Shown: positions 17,993 through 27,612 of the stretch, piece by piece | Position numbering within the stretch: the stretch's first letter is position 1 | Layout: each line of letters begins with the position of its first letter | Source: an uncultured Muribaculaceae bacterium | GTDB taxonomy: Bacteria > Bacteroidota > Bacteroidia > Bacteroidales > Muribaculaceae | Length of the DNA: 64,000 bases | Assembly: GCA_910586995.1 (NCBI GenBank) | Contig: CAJUKZ010000003.1 | Coordinates: 206,787 to 270,786 of the forward strand | Direction of reading: 5' to 3' | Position numbers and translations under genes: made by a program | Notes under the pieces: generated by a model | The model's database searches: none | Told to the model about the DNA's origin: nothing | Seen by the model: the letters and a program-made list of their open reading frames with translations, nothing else

Positions 17993-19102
17993 ATGTCACG
18001 CCTAAAGAAAATATCTTCGGCAATATTGTTGGTAATAACAATAGTATCCGCTTGTGCAATGGTACTGAGCGCATATATCGGATTCATGTCTCCGGCCAAG
18101 CACAGCCTGGCCGGACTACTGCCGTTGACTTTTCCTGTATGGATAGCATTAACGCTTGTATCCGCCATTACCGGTATTTTCATCTGCCGCAAGGCCGCAA
18201 TCATAGCTGCATTCGCAATAATAGTCTCTGCCGGTCCTTTGCTCGACTATTGTCCTCTGAACTTCTTCCACGGCAGTGCTGACGACAGAGAGGATTGCAT
18301 CAAGCTACTCACCTATAATGCCTATCACTTCAATTCCATCTTGCCGGGTGAACCATATCCGGGAGGTGTGAATCCTACTCTAAGCTATATAATTGGAAGC
18401 CAGGCCGACATAGTGGCCGTTCAGGAAAGCCACATCCTCAAGCCTGATAATAATATATGCATAACCCAGGAGCAGATAGACTCCCTGACTGACATATATC
18501 CATATATAATACAGGATACGCAGGCCGACGGAATGCTGCTGTCCAAATATCCGCTCAAGCGCCATGACATACCTGAAAACACAAGCCTACGTCACTTTGT
18601 ATTGTGTGCCGATGTTTTCATTGGCGATGATACGCTGAAGTTATATTCAGTGCACATGCGGTCTTTTCAACTCAGCGATGATGACAAGAGATTGTACCAC
18701 GACATTGCAAAACTCGAAGGATCACGCGACGAACTGAAAGAGGCAAAAAGTGTGCTATTGAGCAAACTCACCACAGCAAACGCCGACCGTGCTATCCAGG
18801 CCGACACATTGCTGGAAATAATAAACTCACGCCCCACCGACAATATCATCGTGTGCGGTGACTTCAACGATGTGGCCTCGAGTTATACAATCCGCACGTT
18901 GTGCCGTGCCAACGGTGGTCTCGGACAAGCCTACGCAAAAGCCGGATTAGGCCCGATGGTCACATACAACAGGCGATCGTTTCCCTTCCGTATCGACCAT
19001 GTGCTGTATAGCGGGGCTATAGAGCCAATAGAGGTATATCATGGCGGAATCAAGTCGAGTGACCATTATCCACTGGTCGCAGTTTTCAGAAAAACGAAGT
19101 AA
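17993..19102 (+). CDS. Membrane-anchored endonuclease/exonuclease/phosphatase (EEP) family protein
   Basis: A 369-residue protein. Three hydrophobic segments in the first 95 residues anchor it in the inner membrane. From about residue 105 the EEP (DNase I-like) fold is clear: LTYNAYHF, IVAVQESH, SVHMRSF, VCGDFNDV, FRIDHVLYS and SSDHYPLVAVF supply the metal-binding Glu, Asp, Asn and His residues. Substrates in this superfamily range from nucleic acids to phosphoinositides, and the substrate cannot be told from sequence. It lies eight bases after the second rhomboid, and the pairing is common in Bacteroidales. Confidence 0.88.
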   Translation: MSRLKKISSAILLVITIVSACAMVLSAYIGFMSPAKHSLAGLLPLTFPVWIALTLVSAITGIFICRKAAIIAAFAIIVSAGPLLDYCPLNFFHGSADDREDCIKLLTYNAYHFNSILPGEPYPGGVNPTLSYIIGSQADIVAVQESHILKPDNNICITQEQIDSLTDIYPYIIQDTQADGMLLSKYPLKRHDIPENTSLRHFVLCADVFIGDDTLKLYSVHMRSFQLSDDDKRLYHDIAKLEGSRDELKEAKSVLLSKLTTANADRAIQADTLLEIINSRPTDNIIVCGDFNDVASSYTIRTLCRANGGLGQAYAKAGLGPMVTYNRRSFPFRIDHVLYSGAIEPIEVYHGGIKSSDHYPLVAVFRKTK

Positions 19103-19125
19103 CAACACAATAAACCAACCGGATT

Positions 19126-21327
19126 ATGAAACATCATTTTCTATTACTGGCCGCAGCCGTTTGCATGTCCTCAGGGATGCAAACCAATGCCGAAGAACCG
19201 CACAAATGCTGCGGCGGACAGAACCCTAACCACACTTGCATGAAGGACAACCCGTTCGTAAAACCCTACAGCGATCCGTTTGAGATCCCTCCGTTCGAGA
19301 GCATAAAGATCTCCGACTACATGCCGGCAATCAATCTCGGAATCAAGAAACAGAAAGCCGAGATCGAAGCCATAGCCACAAATCAGGAAGCTCCTACATT
19401 TGAAAACACGATTCTGGCTATGGAGGAATCCGGACAACTGCTCGACCGCGTGATGCGCGTGCTGATGTCGCTTAACGAAACAAATTCATCGCCCGAACTT
19501 GAAGCTGTTACAGAAGAAGCCATGCCCCTGTACTCTCTGCATCAGGACGGCATAATGATGGACGCAAGACTGTTCGACCGTGTCAAAGCTTTATATGACA
19601 ACAGAGATAAGGCTGGATACGATGTGGCCCAGCGCCGCGCAATAGAGCAAAGCTACAAGGACTTCACCCGCAACGGCGCATTGCTCAACGCTGCCGACCA
19701 GGAGACACTGAAGCAGATAAACGCAAAGCTCACAGATCTATACCTGAAGTTCAACAAGAATCTTCTGAACGCAACCAATGCATTTGAGATTGTTGTCGAC
19801 AATGAAAATCAGCTTGCAGGCCTTCCCTCATCAAGCGTGGCTCAGGCTGCCGACGATGCCCGTAGCCGCGGACTCGACGGAAAATGGGTGTTCACACTTC
19901 ACGCACCCTCGCGTCTGCCTCTGTTGCAATATGCCGACAACCGCGACCTGCGCCGCAAGATGTACGAAGGCTACACAAACCTGGCTTTCGACGGAGAATA
20001 CAACAACCAGCCCGTGATCAACGAAATAGTAAAAACCCGCGCTGCAAAAGCCAGACTGCTTGGATTCAAGGACTATGCATCATATATGACAGACAATGTC
20101 ATGGCCAAGACCCCCGAGGCAGCTGAAAATCTTTTGATGCAGATATGGACTCCGGCCGTGAAACGTGTGCATGAGGAAGTTGCCGAGATGCAGGCTCTCG
20201 CCGACCGCGAAGGAGCTGGAATCACCATCGAGCCTTGGGATTATTATTACTATGCCGAGAAAGTTCGCCGCGACAAATACGCCCTCGATGAGGACGAAGT
20301 ACGCGCATATTTCCCTCTTGAGAATGTGCGTGAGGGCATATTTGCAATGGCCAAGACGCTCTACGGCATAAACTTCAAAGAACTTCCCGACGCGCCCAAA
20401 TATCATCCTGAAGTAAAGGTCTACGATGTGACCGACAATGACGGCAATCATGTAGCAGTATTCATGACGGACTATTTCCCGCGCGCATCCAAGCGTCAGG
20501 GTGCATGGATGGAAGAACTCAAAGGATCTTGGACCAATGAAGACGGTACAAGCTCACGTCCTGTGGTATACAACGTCGGCAACTTCAGCCGTCCTACAGG
20601 CGACACTCCCGCCCTGCTGACACTCGACGAGGTGGAAACCATGTTCCACGAATTCGGCCACGGTCTGCACGGCATGCTGAGCCGCGCCAAGTACCGCTCA
20701 CAGAGTGGAACAAACGTGGACCGCGATTTTGTGGAACTTCCCTCGCAGATTCATGAGCACTGGGCACTCGAGCCCGAACTGCTGCGCCAGTATGCACGCC
20801 ATTACCGTACAGGCGAGGTTATCCCCGACTCTCTGGTACGCAAACTGCAGGCAGCATCGACCCACAATCAGGGCTTCGCGACCACAGAACTTGCAGGTGC
20901 TGCCCTGCTGGATCTCCAGTGGGGAAAATACAACCCTGCAGAAGGTGAGGATATCGACGTTCAGGCATTTGAACGTAACGTGGCTTCAAGCCTCGGAATG
21001 CCCTCCCAGGTACAGTTCCGCTACCGTTCACCTTACTTCAAGCACATTTTCGGCAGCGATGGCTATGCCTCGGGATATTACACATATCTGTGGGCCGAAG
21101 TTCTCGACACCGACGGCTTTGAACTTTTCGCAGAAAAGGGAATATTCGATCCTGCTACCGCAAAAGCATTTAAAGAAAACGTCCTCGAAATGGGCGGAAG
21201 CCGCGATCCGATGGAGCTATATGTGACATTCCGCGGACACGAACCGAGTGTTGACGCACTGCTGCGCAACCGTGGCCTTATCGACGACAAAAAACCCGGA
21301 CATCTTCCCGAACCCGCAGGAAAATAA
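19126..21327 (+). CDS. M3-family zinc metallopeptidase (oligopeptidase/peptidyl-dipeptidase type)
   Basis: A 733-residue exported peptidase with a signal peptide of about 23 residues (ending near NAEEP), followed by a Cys-rich stretch (KCCGGQNPNHTC). The HExxH zinc site is HEFGH at residues 508-512, with Glu537 in DFVELPSQ as the third ligand. These and the conserved C-terminal RYRSPYFKHIF and GYYTYLWAEV mark the M3A family (Dcp/PrlC-like). It probably degrades short peptides in the periplasm. It follows the EEP gene by 23 bp and ends the plus-strand run before a terminator. Confidence 0.93.
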   Translation: MKHHFLLLAAAVCMSSGMQTNAEEPHKCCGGQNPNHTCMKDNPFVKPYSDPFEIPPFESIKISDYMPAINLGIKKQKAEIEAIATNQEAPTFENTILAMEESGQLLDRVMRVLMSLNETNSSPELEAVTEEAMPLYSLHQDGIMMDARLFDRVKALYDNRDKAGYDVAQRRAIEQSYKDFTRNGALLNAADQETLKQINAKLTDLYLKFNKNLLNATNAFEIVVDNENQLAGLPSSSVAQAADDARSRGLDGKWVFTLHAPSRLPLLQYADNRDLRRKMYEGYTNLAFDGEYNNQPVINEIVKTRAAKARLLGFKDYASYMTDNVMAKTPEAAENLLMQIWTPAVKRVHEEVAEMQALADREGAGITIEPWDYYYYAEKVRRDKYALDEDEVRAYFPLENVREGIFAMAKTLYGINFKELPDAPKYHPEVKVYDVTDNDGNHVAVFMTDYFPRASKRQGAWMEELKGSWTNEDGTSSRPVVYNVGNFSRPTGDTPALLTLDEVETMFHEFGHGLHGMLSRAKYRSQSGTNVDRDFVELPSQIHEHWALEPELLRQYARHYRTGEVIPDSLVRKLQAASTHNQGFATTELAGAALLDLQWGKYNPAEGEDIDVQAFERNVASSLGMPSQVQFRYRSPYFKHIFGSDGYASGYYTYLWAEVLDTDGFELFAEKGIFDPATAKAFKENVLEMGGSRDPMELYVTFRGHEPSVDALLRNRGLIDDKKPGHLPEPAGK

Positions 21328-21350
21328 AGATTCTCTAAAAAACAGCGTGT

Positions 21351-21400
21351 AAAAAACAGACGCCCCGCCTGCCATACTAATATTTGGCCGACGGGGCGTC
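21351..21400 (-). terminator. Intrinsic terminator after the thioredoxin genes
   Basis: A perfect 9-bp inverted repeat (21359-21367 with 21392-21400, 24-nt loop) is followed on the minus strand by TGTTTTTT. It sits between convergent genes and may also slow plus-strand transcription from the peptidase gene. Confidence 0.75.
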
Positions 21401-21423
21401 ATCTGTACTTTATTACCAAACGG

Positions 21424-21732
21424 TCAGACAAATCTGTTGACCATATCTTTAAGTTCGCTGAGTGGTTTTTCGCCACTATCGGTCCATACCTGCTGTCCGT
21501 CTTTCATCAAAAAGAACGTAGGAAAACTTTTAACTCCGAAACGTTCGACCAGATCAGGATGGCGCTCCTGATCCACACGAACGATCACAGCCCGGTTTCC
21601 CTCCTCCTCCTGAAGCATATCAAGAACAGGGGCCATGCGTTGGCAATGAGGACACCATGTGGCATAAAACTCTATAAGGACGGGGGCTGTCCCTTCAAGC
21701 GCCTTGTCTAAAATATTTGCATTATCTTTCAT
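21424..21732 (-). CDS. Thioredoxin-family protein (CPHC active site)
   Basis: A 102-residue single-domain thioredoxin fold with no signal peptide. The active site is WCPHC at residues 26-30; the Pro-His dipeptide is more DsbA-like than the Gly-Pro of classical thioredoxin, which suggests a more oxidising potential. The cis-Pro loop is present (FGVKSFPTFFLM). It lies 32 bp after a second thioredoxin gene on the same strand. A role in cytosolic disulfide handling is likely; the specific partner is unknown. Confidence 0.9.
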   Translation of the reverse strand: MKDNANILDKALEGTAPVLIEFYATWCPHCQRMAPVLDMLQEEEGNRAVIVRVDQERHPDLVERFGVKSFPTFFLMKDGQQVWTDSGEKPLSELKDMVNRFV

Positions 21733-21764
21733 AATTCTGTCGGTTTTAGATAGATTTCAGAGCT

Positions 21765-22064
21765 TTAATTCTGGTGTTCACGGATCTTATCCACAAGTAC
21801 ATGTGCCTGCTGGAGTCCTACAGCTCTCCATACCGGCTCGCCGTTCCGGAACATTATAAGTGTCGGGATTGACTGCACTCTGTATCTGGCGGCCAGTTCA
21901 CGATTGGCATCTATATCTATCTTGAGGATAGTGGCCATATCACCAACTTCTTTCTTTACATCCTCCAGAATAGGACCTTGCATTTTACACGGGCCACACC
22001 ATGTGGCGAAAAAGTCGACCAACGTAGGGGTCGAGCTTTTGATTGTGTCTTCAAAACTATTCAT
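21765..22064 (-). CDS. trxA: Thioredoxin (CGPC active site)
   Basis: A 99-residue classical thioredoxin with WCGPC at residues 22-26, the cis-Pro segment VQSIPTLIMFRNGE, and no export signal. It reduces protein disulfides using thioredoxin reductase. First gene of a two-thioredoxin unit on the minus strand. The gene symbol is by analogy, since genomes of this group carry several trx-like genes. Confidence 0.9.
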   Translation of the reverse strand: MNSFEDTIKSSTPTLVDFFATWCGPCKMQGPILEDVKKEVGDMATILKIDIDANRELAARYRVQSIPTLIMFRNGEPVWRAVGLQQAHVLVDKIREHQN

Positions 22065-22194
22065 AGTCTATCTTATATTTTGATTTTTATCTTATCACAG
22101 AACTTGACTGTCTGCTATTGTCTACAGCATGGATAACACCCTACAAAACCAAAATGTTCAGCTTCAGGTCGGACTGCCACGGCATCCCATGCTT

Positions 22195-22226
22195 CTTGCC
22201 ACTTCAAAAAAATTATGTAATTTTGC
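22195..22226 (+). promoter_or_regulatory. Promoter of the histidine kinase-EamA pair
   Basis: CTTG at 22195-22198, 19 bp, then TAATTTTG at 22218-22225, close to the Bacteroidota TTTG-N19-TAnnTTTG consensus. The predicted transcript has a leader of about 95 nt. Confidence 0.6.
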
Positions 22227-22326
22227 GGACATAGACACGCCTCAAAGGCAATGACAACACAGACATGCGGGCAGTATCGCCTATATATTACACATCAGCC
22301 TTAATGCAATAACCAATCATTCCTTT

Positions 22327-24375
22327 ATGAACAACAGAATCAGACGAACGACACATATCCTGTTGCTATTGGCCATAACAATACTCACAGCCTGCGGTGG
22401 TGGATCTGACAAAAAATCATGGCAAGAGAATGCGGATATATCCATACTCGACTCTACAATGAGACACCTTGCTGTAGATCTGTATACCGAGACAGACAGC
22501 GTATCAGCCAGATGCGCAGCCATAATGCAAAGTCTCCGGTCCGATCCAGATCCTCTGCAAGAGGCCTATACGACCACTGTCATGGCTATGATTTCGCTCG
22601 TAAGAGGAGACTTCCAATCACATGACTCCCTGATGGCCGCCGCACGTCCGGAAGCAGACAGCGAAACTGCCGTACCCCTGTTCAGGGAATTCTTCTACAG
22701 GACATTAGGCGTAAGCGCCAACCTTACCGGCGATAATGACGAAGCTTACGATCAGACACTCATTGCTCTCAACACAGCCCGTAAGGCCGGACTGCATCTG
22801 CTTGCCATTGAGGATGAAGCTGCCCTTGGCGACTTCTGCCAGGCAAGAGGAATGATGCCTGAAGCTGCGACACACATGCGTAGGGCGATGGCACTGGCTG
22901 ATTCAACAAACTACCGCGGCCAACGTTCGCTGCTACTCAGCCTTGCCGAAGTATACTCATCTATGGGCAACTACGTTGAGGCTGACAGATATTTCGAACT
23001 GCACAATACAAGCAAGCGGGAATATCCTCCGTATACACAGTTTTTCTATTACTCCACCCTCGGCAATAGTATGTATTTCCGAGGAGAATATATAAAAGCG
23101 GCAGACAGCTTCCGCTCGGCACTCAGAATTGCGCTCGACACAGGAGATCCATTCCTGAGCGCGATGACCAAAATAAACCTTGGAGAGACACTCATGCTGA
23201 CCGGCTGCATAGACTCTGCCTCAGTACTGATAAACGAAGGGGCCGACGGCTTCAAAGCCATAGGCGTACAGGACCGTACCCAGACTTTCTATATCAACAG
23301 TCTTAAAGGTGCACTGGCTCTCAAACAGGACAAGATGGCTGATGCCAGACGCCTGCTATCGCCGGAATGTGCCGATACGTCTGATATGCCCCCACGCTAC
23401 AAAGCCCTGCACCTGCGCCGTCTGGCAGACTTATACTCAGCTTCAGGTGACTACAGGCATGCACTCGACGCAACGTCAGAACAACAGAAGATAATGCAAC
23501 GTCTGTTCGATCAGAACACCAGGCAATATGCCGCTGAACTCGAATACCGTTACATGCAGGATACAATCGTGCTTAATTCCAGGGTACAGACTGCTAAAAA
23601 GCAGGAAGAAGTTCTGCGCCTGCGCACTCTCATCTGGACGATCGTGGCCATCGCACTTGCATCTCTGCTGGGATTCTGTATCTACGCTGCATGGCAGGCA
23701 TACCGGCGCAGACGCATGGCGGAAGAAATGCGTGCATCGCTGCTGTCGATGCGCCTTGAGAACACACGCAACCGGCTGTCGCCACATTTCGTATTCAACA
23801 TGCTGAACAACACATTGTCCGGTGCTGACGGCCCTGACAAAGCCGGCGTGGAGAAATTCGTGTCACTCATCAGGCGAAACCTCGAACTTGCCGAGAAGCC
23901 TGTGATCCCGTTGCATGAAGAAATCGAATTCGTAGACATCTATGTCGACTTCCTTCGCCACTCGCAAGGGACGCCATTCGACTACCATAAAGATATATCA
24001 GGGGATGTAGACCTTAGCATGACTGTGCCGTCTATGCTTATCGAAATATTTGTAGAAAACGCCATCAAACACGGACTGAGAGGTTACGACGGACACCGTG
24101 ATCTATGGCTCAACATTCGCCGTAAGGACAACTGCACACTCATAACCGTAGCCAACAACGGCCTGATGACCAGCCCGGCATCGGCGCGTGGCACAGGAAC
24201 CGGCACACGCATAGTGTCCCAGACCATCCATGTATTGAATGAACGCAACTCGCGCAAGATAGACATGACCCAGACAATATCCAACCGTCCTGAAGTTGAC
24301 GGAGGTAAGGTCTATACAGTAACAATATCAATACCTGACGGCTTCGACTTCTCGGGCCTGACAACAAAACGATGA
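22327..24375 (+). CDS. TPR-containing LytS-type sensor histidine kinase lipoprotein
   Basis: A 682-residue sensor. The N-terminus carries a lipobox-like LTAC (Cys23), followed by a long periplasmic TPR region to about residue 420, then one transmembrane helix (TIVAIALASLLGFCIYAA, near 440-460). The cytoplasmic part has a His_kinase domain with NRLSPHFVFNMLNN, where His487 is the phospho-acceptor, followed by a HATPase_c region (FVENAIKHGLRG and GTGTGTRIVSQ). Such kinases signal to LytTR response regulators, yet none is adjacent; the only LytTR gene in the window is at 41475. The stop overlaps the EamA start by four bases (ATGA). The combination of lipoprotein signal and a membrane helix is unusual, and Cys23 may simply lie in a signal anchor. 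Confidence 0.88.
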   Translation: MNNRIRRTTHILLLLAITILTACGGGSDKKSWQENADISILDSTMRHLAVDLYTETDSVSARCAAIMQSLRSDPDPLQEAYTTTVMAMISLVRGDFQSHDSLMAAARPEADSETAVPLFREFFYRTLGVSANLTGDNDEAYDQTLIALNTARKAGLHLLAIEDEAALGDFCQARGMMPEAATHMRRAMALADSTNYRGQRSLLLSLAEVYSSMGNYVEADRYFELHNTSKREYPPYTQFFYYSTLGNSMYFRGEYIKAADSFRSALRIALDTGDPFLSAMTKINLGETLMLTGCIDSASVLINEGADGFKAIGVQDRTQTFYINSLKGALALKQDKMADARRLLSPECADTSDMPPRYKALHLRRLADLYSASGDYRHALDATSEQQKIMQRLFDQNTRQYAAELEYRYMQDTIVLNSRVQTAKKQEEVLRLRTLIWTIVAIALASLLGFCIYAAWQAYRRRRMAEEMRASLLSMRLENTRNRLSPHFVFNMLNNTLSGADGPDKAGVEKFVSLIRRNLELAEKPVIPLHEEIEFVDIYVDFLRHSQGTPFDYHKDISGDVDLSMTVPSMLIEIFVENAIKHGLRGYDGHRDLWLNIRRKDNCTLITVANNGLMTSPASARGTGTGTRIVSQTIHVLNERNSRKIDMTQTISNRPEVDGGKVYTVTISIPDGFDFSGLTTKR

Positions 24376-25334
24376 CCAACAGAAAAATCACAGGCTACGC
24401 ACTCGGAATAGTGGCAGCAGCATCTTACGGAATGAATCCGCTGTTCGCCCTGCCCCTGTATGAGGACGGTATGAATCCTGATTCCGTCCTTCTGTTCCGC
24501 TATCTGCTCGCACTTCCTGTGTTGGGCGCTATGTTGCTGACAAGAGGCCATACGCTCAAGGTTTCCGGCAAGGAACTGCTGCTGCTTTCACTTATGGGGA
24601 TTATGGTGGCAATATCGTCTCTGAGCCTGTTCGCCGCATATAACTACATGGCTGCAGGCATAGCATCAACACTTCTGTTTGTATACCCGATAATGGTCGC
24701 TCTGCTTATGGCCGTTATTTTCAGAGAACGCATCAGACCAATCACATGCCTATGTCTCGCTCTGGCCCTCACAGGAATAGGGCTGCTGTACAAAGGCGAT
24801 GGCGATGCCACACTGTCGCTCACAGGTACTATACTTGTGATCATATCATCTCTGTCGTATGCAATCTACATAGTGGCCGTAAATAAAACCAGCCTCAACA
24901 AAATACCTACCCTGAAACTCACATTCTATATTCTTGCGTCGGGAAGTCTGCTGTTCGCAGTACGTCTGTGCGCAGGCGTGCCTCTCATTACAGAACCACT
25001 GGCCTATTCAGCCACATGGATAAATCTATTGGCACTGGCGCTTATTCCTACTGCCCTGTCTTTCCTGTGCACGACTGCTGCGATCAAGCACATAGGTCCT
25101 ACGCCGACTGCCATACTCGGAGCATTTGAACCGGTAACTGCGATAATATTCGGCATAACTGTCTTCGGAGAAATCCTGACTGCACGCGATATTGCAGGCA
25201 TAACGCTTATCATCGGGGCAGTGTCGATGGTGATTGCGGCCGACGACATAAGCAATCATCTCAACCGCATCAGGCGGCTGTTTCCCCGCATCCGGCGACC
25301 CTTCGGTAAAGGGCCGGACAAAATAGCTCACTGA
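24372..25334 (+). CDS. EamA/DMT-superfamily transporter
   Basis: A 320-residue membrane protein with about ten hydrophobic helices in two EamA halves, for example GYALGIVAAASYGMNPLF at the start and LIPTALSFLCTTAAIKHIG later. EamA proteins export or import small metabolites such as amino acids, nucleosides or drugs. The ATGA overlap with the histidine kinase gene means translational coupling. No substrate can be inferred. The tail is basic and cytoplasmic. Confidence 0.9.
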   Translation: MTNRKITGYALGIVAAASYGMNPLFALPLYEDGMNPDSVLLFRYLLALPVLGAMLLTRGHTLKVSGKELLLLSLMGIMVAISSLSLFAAYNYMAAGIASTLLFVYPIMVALLMAVIFRERIRPITCLCLALALTGIGLLYKGDGDATLSLTGTILVIISSLSYAIYIVAVNKTSLNKIPTLKLTFYILASGSLLFAVRLCAGVPLITEPLAYSATWINLLALALIPTALSFLCTTAAIKHIGPTPTAILGAFEPVTAIIFGITVFGEILTARDIAGITLIIGAVSMVIAADDISNHLNRIRRLFPRIRRPFGKGPDKIAH

Positions 25335-25335
25335 T

Positions 25336-25368
25336 ATTGTCTGTTCGGGGATTTTGGATTATCTTTGC
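25336..25368 (+). promoter_or_regulatory. Promoter of the sugar gene-recF run
   Basis: ATTG at 25336-25339, 20 bp, then TATCTTTG at 25360-25367. It overlaps an upstream in-frame start of the dehydratase gene and so supports the ATG at 25387 as the true start. Confidence 0.65.
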
Positions 25369-25386
25369 TGTATAAAAAAGCGACAG

Positions 25387-26595
25387 ATGATCAATCTCGA
25401 AAAGTTTATCAGCGAACATGTAACCGGCAGACGTGAGAGCTTGTTCCACCCCGATCTTGAAGCACATGCTCCCGACCTGAGGGCTGCCATCGAAGATAAG
25501 AAAGTTCTCGTGATAGGCGGAGCCGGCTCTATAGGTTCTTCTTTCATAAAGGCCTTACTGCCGTTCCGGCCGGCTGAACTGACTGTTGTAGACCTCAACG
25601 AAAACGGACTTGCCGAACTCACACGTGATCTGCGAAGTACCTACGGATTATATATACCGGACCGATACCGCACATACACGCTTGACTTCGCCGATCCCAT
25701 ATTCAAGAGAATCGTAGAGGATGCAGGAGGATTCGAGATAGTGGCTAATTTCTCGGCCCACAAGCATGTGCGCAGCGAAAAAGACAGATATTCGGTAGAG
25801 GCATTGCTGAACAATAACCTTGTGAAAGCACGCGGACTGCTTGATCTGCTGTGCGCATATCCGCCCGAGCACTTCTTCTGCGTGTCTACCGACAAGGCCG
25901 CCAATCCCGTCAACATAATGGGCGCGAGCAAGCGTATCATGGAAGATCTGATAATGGCTTACTCAGATCATTTCAAAGTCACAACAGCCAGATTTGCCAA
26001 TGTGGCCTTCTCCAATGGATCGCTTCCGGCCGGATTTATCGAACGCATCATGAAGCAGCAACCCCTGGCCGCCCCGTCCGACGTGCGGAGATACTTTGTA
26101 TCACCTCGCGAAAGCGGTGAGATATGCCTGCTTGCCTGCATACTCGGCAACTCGGGAGAGATCTTCTTCCCAAAACTTGACGAGGAATCAATGCTCACAT
26201 TCTCCACCATCTGCGACCGGCTGCTGCACTGTCTCGGCTATGAGAGTCTCAAATGTGGAAGCGACCAGGAAGCACGACACATGGCAGCTACTATGGATAC
26301 CGACAGCAAGGCATATCCGGTCGTCTACTTCAAGAGCGACACCACAGGTGAGAAAGACTTCGAGGAGTTTTATGTAGAGGGCGAAAGCGTAGACCTGAAC
26401 CGGTTCTCATCACTCGGTGTGATAGGAAAATCTCCACGCAAGGGTATCGACGGAATCGATAAACTATTTGCCGACCTCACCGGCTGTTTCTCGCGCAAGG
26501 ACTTCACCAAGTCTGAAATAGTGGATATATTGAGACACTATCTCCCTAATTTCAAACATGAGGAAAAAGGGAAGAATCTTGATCAAAAGATGTAA
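25387..26595 (+). CDS. UDP-N-acetylglucosamine 4,6-dehydratase-like (CapD/FlaA1-type) SDR protein
   Basis: A 402-residue extended SDR enzyme. After a non-conserved N-terminal stretch of about 38 residues comes the nucleotide-binding motif GGAGSIG (44-50). The catalytic elements are STDKA (Ser167, Asp169, Lys170) and MGASK (Lys182), where Met takes the place of the usual Tyr, as is standard for the FlaA1/CapD/PseB group. These enzymes form a 4-keto-6-deoxy sugar, the first step of bacillosamine, legionaminic or pseudaminic acid synthesis. A NeuB-type synthase follows six bases later, which favours a nonulosonic-acid role. Alternatives are O-antigen or capsule sugar synthesis. Confidence 0.82.
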   Translation: MINLEKFISEHVTGRRESLFHPDLEAHAPDLRAAIEDKKVLVIGGAGSIGSSFIKALLPFRPAELTVVDLNENGLAELTRDLRSTYGLYIPDRYRTYTLDFADPIFKRIVEDAGGFEIVANFSAHKHVRSEKDRYSVEALLNNNLVKARGLLDLLCAYPPEHFFCVSTDKAANPVNIMGASKRIMEDLIMAYSDHFKVTTARFANVAFSNGSLPAGFIERIMKQQPLAAPSDVRRYFVSPRESGEICLLACILGNSGEIFFPKLDEESMLTFSTICDRLLHCLGYESLKCGSDQEARHMAATMDTDSKAYPVVYFKSDTTGEKDFEEFYVEGESVDLNRFSSLGVIGKSPRKGIDGIDKLFADLTGCFSRKDFTKSEIVDILRHYLPNFKHEEKGKNLDQKM

Positions 26596-26601
26596 TAGAA
26601 G

Positions 26602-27612
26602 ATGAACCAGCAGCATACAGTCATAATAGCTGAAGCCGGCGTAAACCACTGCGGAGACATTGACCTTGCTCTGAAACTCGTCGACGAAGCAGCGGATGCA
26701 GGTGTCGATTACGTCAAATTCCAGACATTCAATCCGTCAAGACTTGTAACCGGAAAAGCCCTTATGGCCGACTATCAAAGCAAAAACACCGGTAGCCGTG
26801 GCGGACAGCTTGAGATGCTTGAAAAACTCAGGTTAAGCAAGGAAGACCACTTCACTATCATGGACCGCTGCACCAAGCGCGGCATCAAATTTCTATCCAC
26901 TCCGTTCGACGACGAGAGCACTGCTTTTCTGGCAACACTTGGACTCGATTACTGGAAAATACCATCGGGAGAGGTAAATAATGTACCGTATCTCGAACAG
27001 ATAGCATCGTACGGGGGACACGTACTTATGTCCACCGGCATGTGCGGTGAGGACGACATTGATGCAGCACTGACAATACTGGCTGATGCGGGCCAACCTC
27101 TCGACAGAATCACCTTGCTTCACTGCAATACAATGTACCCTACTCCTATGTGCGACGTAAACCTCCGGGCGATGCAGGCGATGCGCGGCAGATTCGGAAT
27201 GCCTGTCGGATATTCCGACCACACACTTGGCATAGAAGTCCCTATCGCGGCAGTTGCATTAGGGGCGCACGTAATAGAGAAACACTTCACTCTTGACCGT
27301 AACCTGCCCGGACCGGACCACAAAGCATCGCTTACCCCGGGCGAACTCAAATCAATGGTCGACGCCATACGAAATATCGAGATGGCTCTGGGATCGTGCA
27401 GTAAAGCTGTCACGCCATCAGAGAAAGCAAATATCACCGCCGCTCGTAAAAGCATCGTGGCGGCTCGGAATATAGCGGCAGGGGAACGATTTTCTGCAGA
27501 AAATCTTACGACACGTCGTCCGGGAGATGGCATATCTCCATTACGATGGCATGAAATAATGACACTCAAAGCCTCCCGAGATTTCTCAGAGGGAGAACAG
27601 ATTGAAATATGA
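26602..27612 (+). CDS. NeuB-family nonulosonic acid (sialic/legionaminic/pseudaminic) synthase
   Basis: A 336-residue synthase that condenses phosphoenolpyruvate with an N-acetyl hexose derivative. The N-terminal TIM barrel shows AEAGVNHCGD, DYVKFQTF, KIPSGEVNN and LHCNTMYPTP. The EKHFTLDRNLPGPDHKASL segment is the family signature. The C-terminal SAF (antifreeze-like) domain starts at about residue 280 (SIVAARNIAAGERFS). It overlaps the next gene by four bases. The exact product among the nonulosonic acids cannot be settled by eye; the neighbours resemble legionaminic acid genes. Confidence 0.88.
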   Translation: MNQQHTVIIAEAGVNHCGDIDLALKLVDEAADAGVDYVKFQTFNPSRLVTGKALMADYQSKNTGSRGGQLEMLEKLRLSKEDHFTIMDRCTKRGIKFLSTPFDDESTAFLATLGLDYWKIPSGEVNNVPYLEQIASYGGHVLMSTGMCGEDDIDAALTILADAGQPLDRITLLHCNTMYPTPMCDVNLRAMQAMRGRFGMPVGYSDHTLGIEVPIAAVALGAHVIEKHFTLDRNLPGPDHKASLTPGELKSMVDAIRNIEMALGSCSKAVTPSEKANITAARKSIVAARNIAAGERFSAENLTTRRPGDGISPLRWHEIMTLKASRDFSEGEQIEI

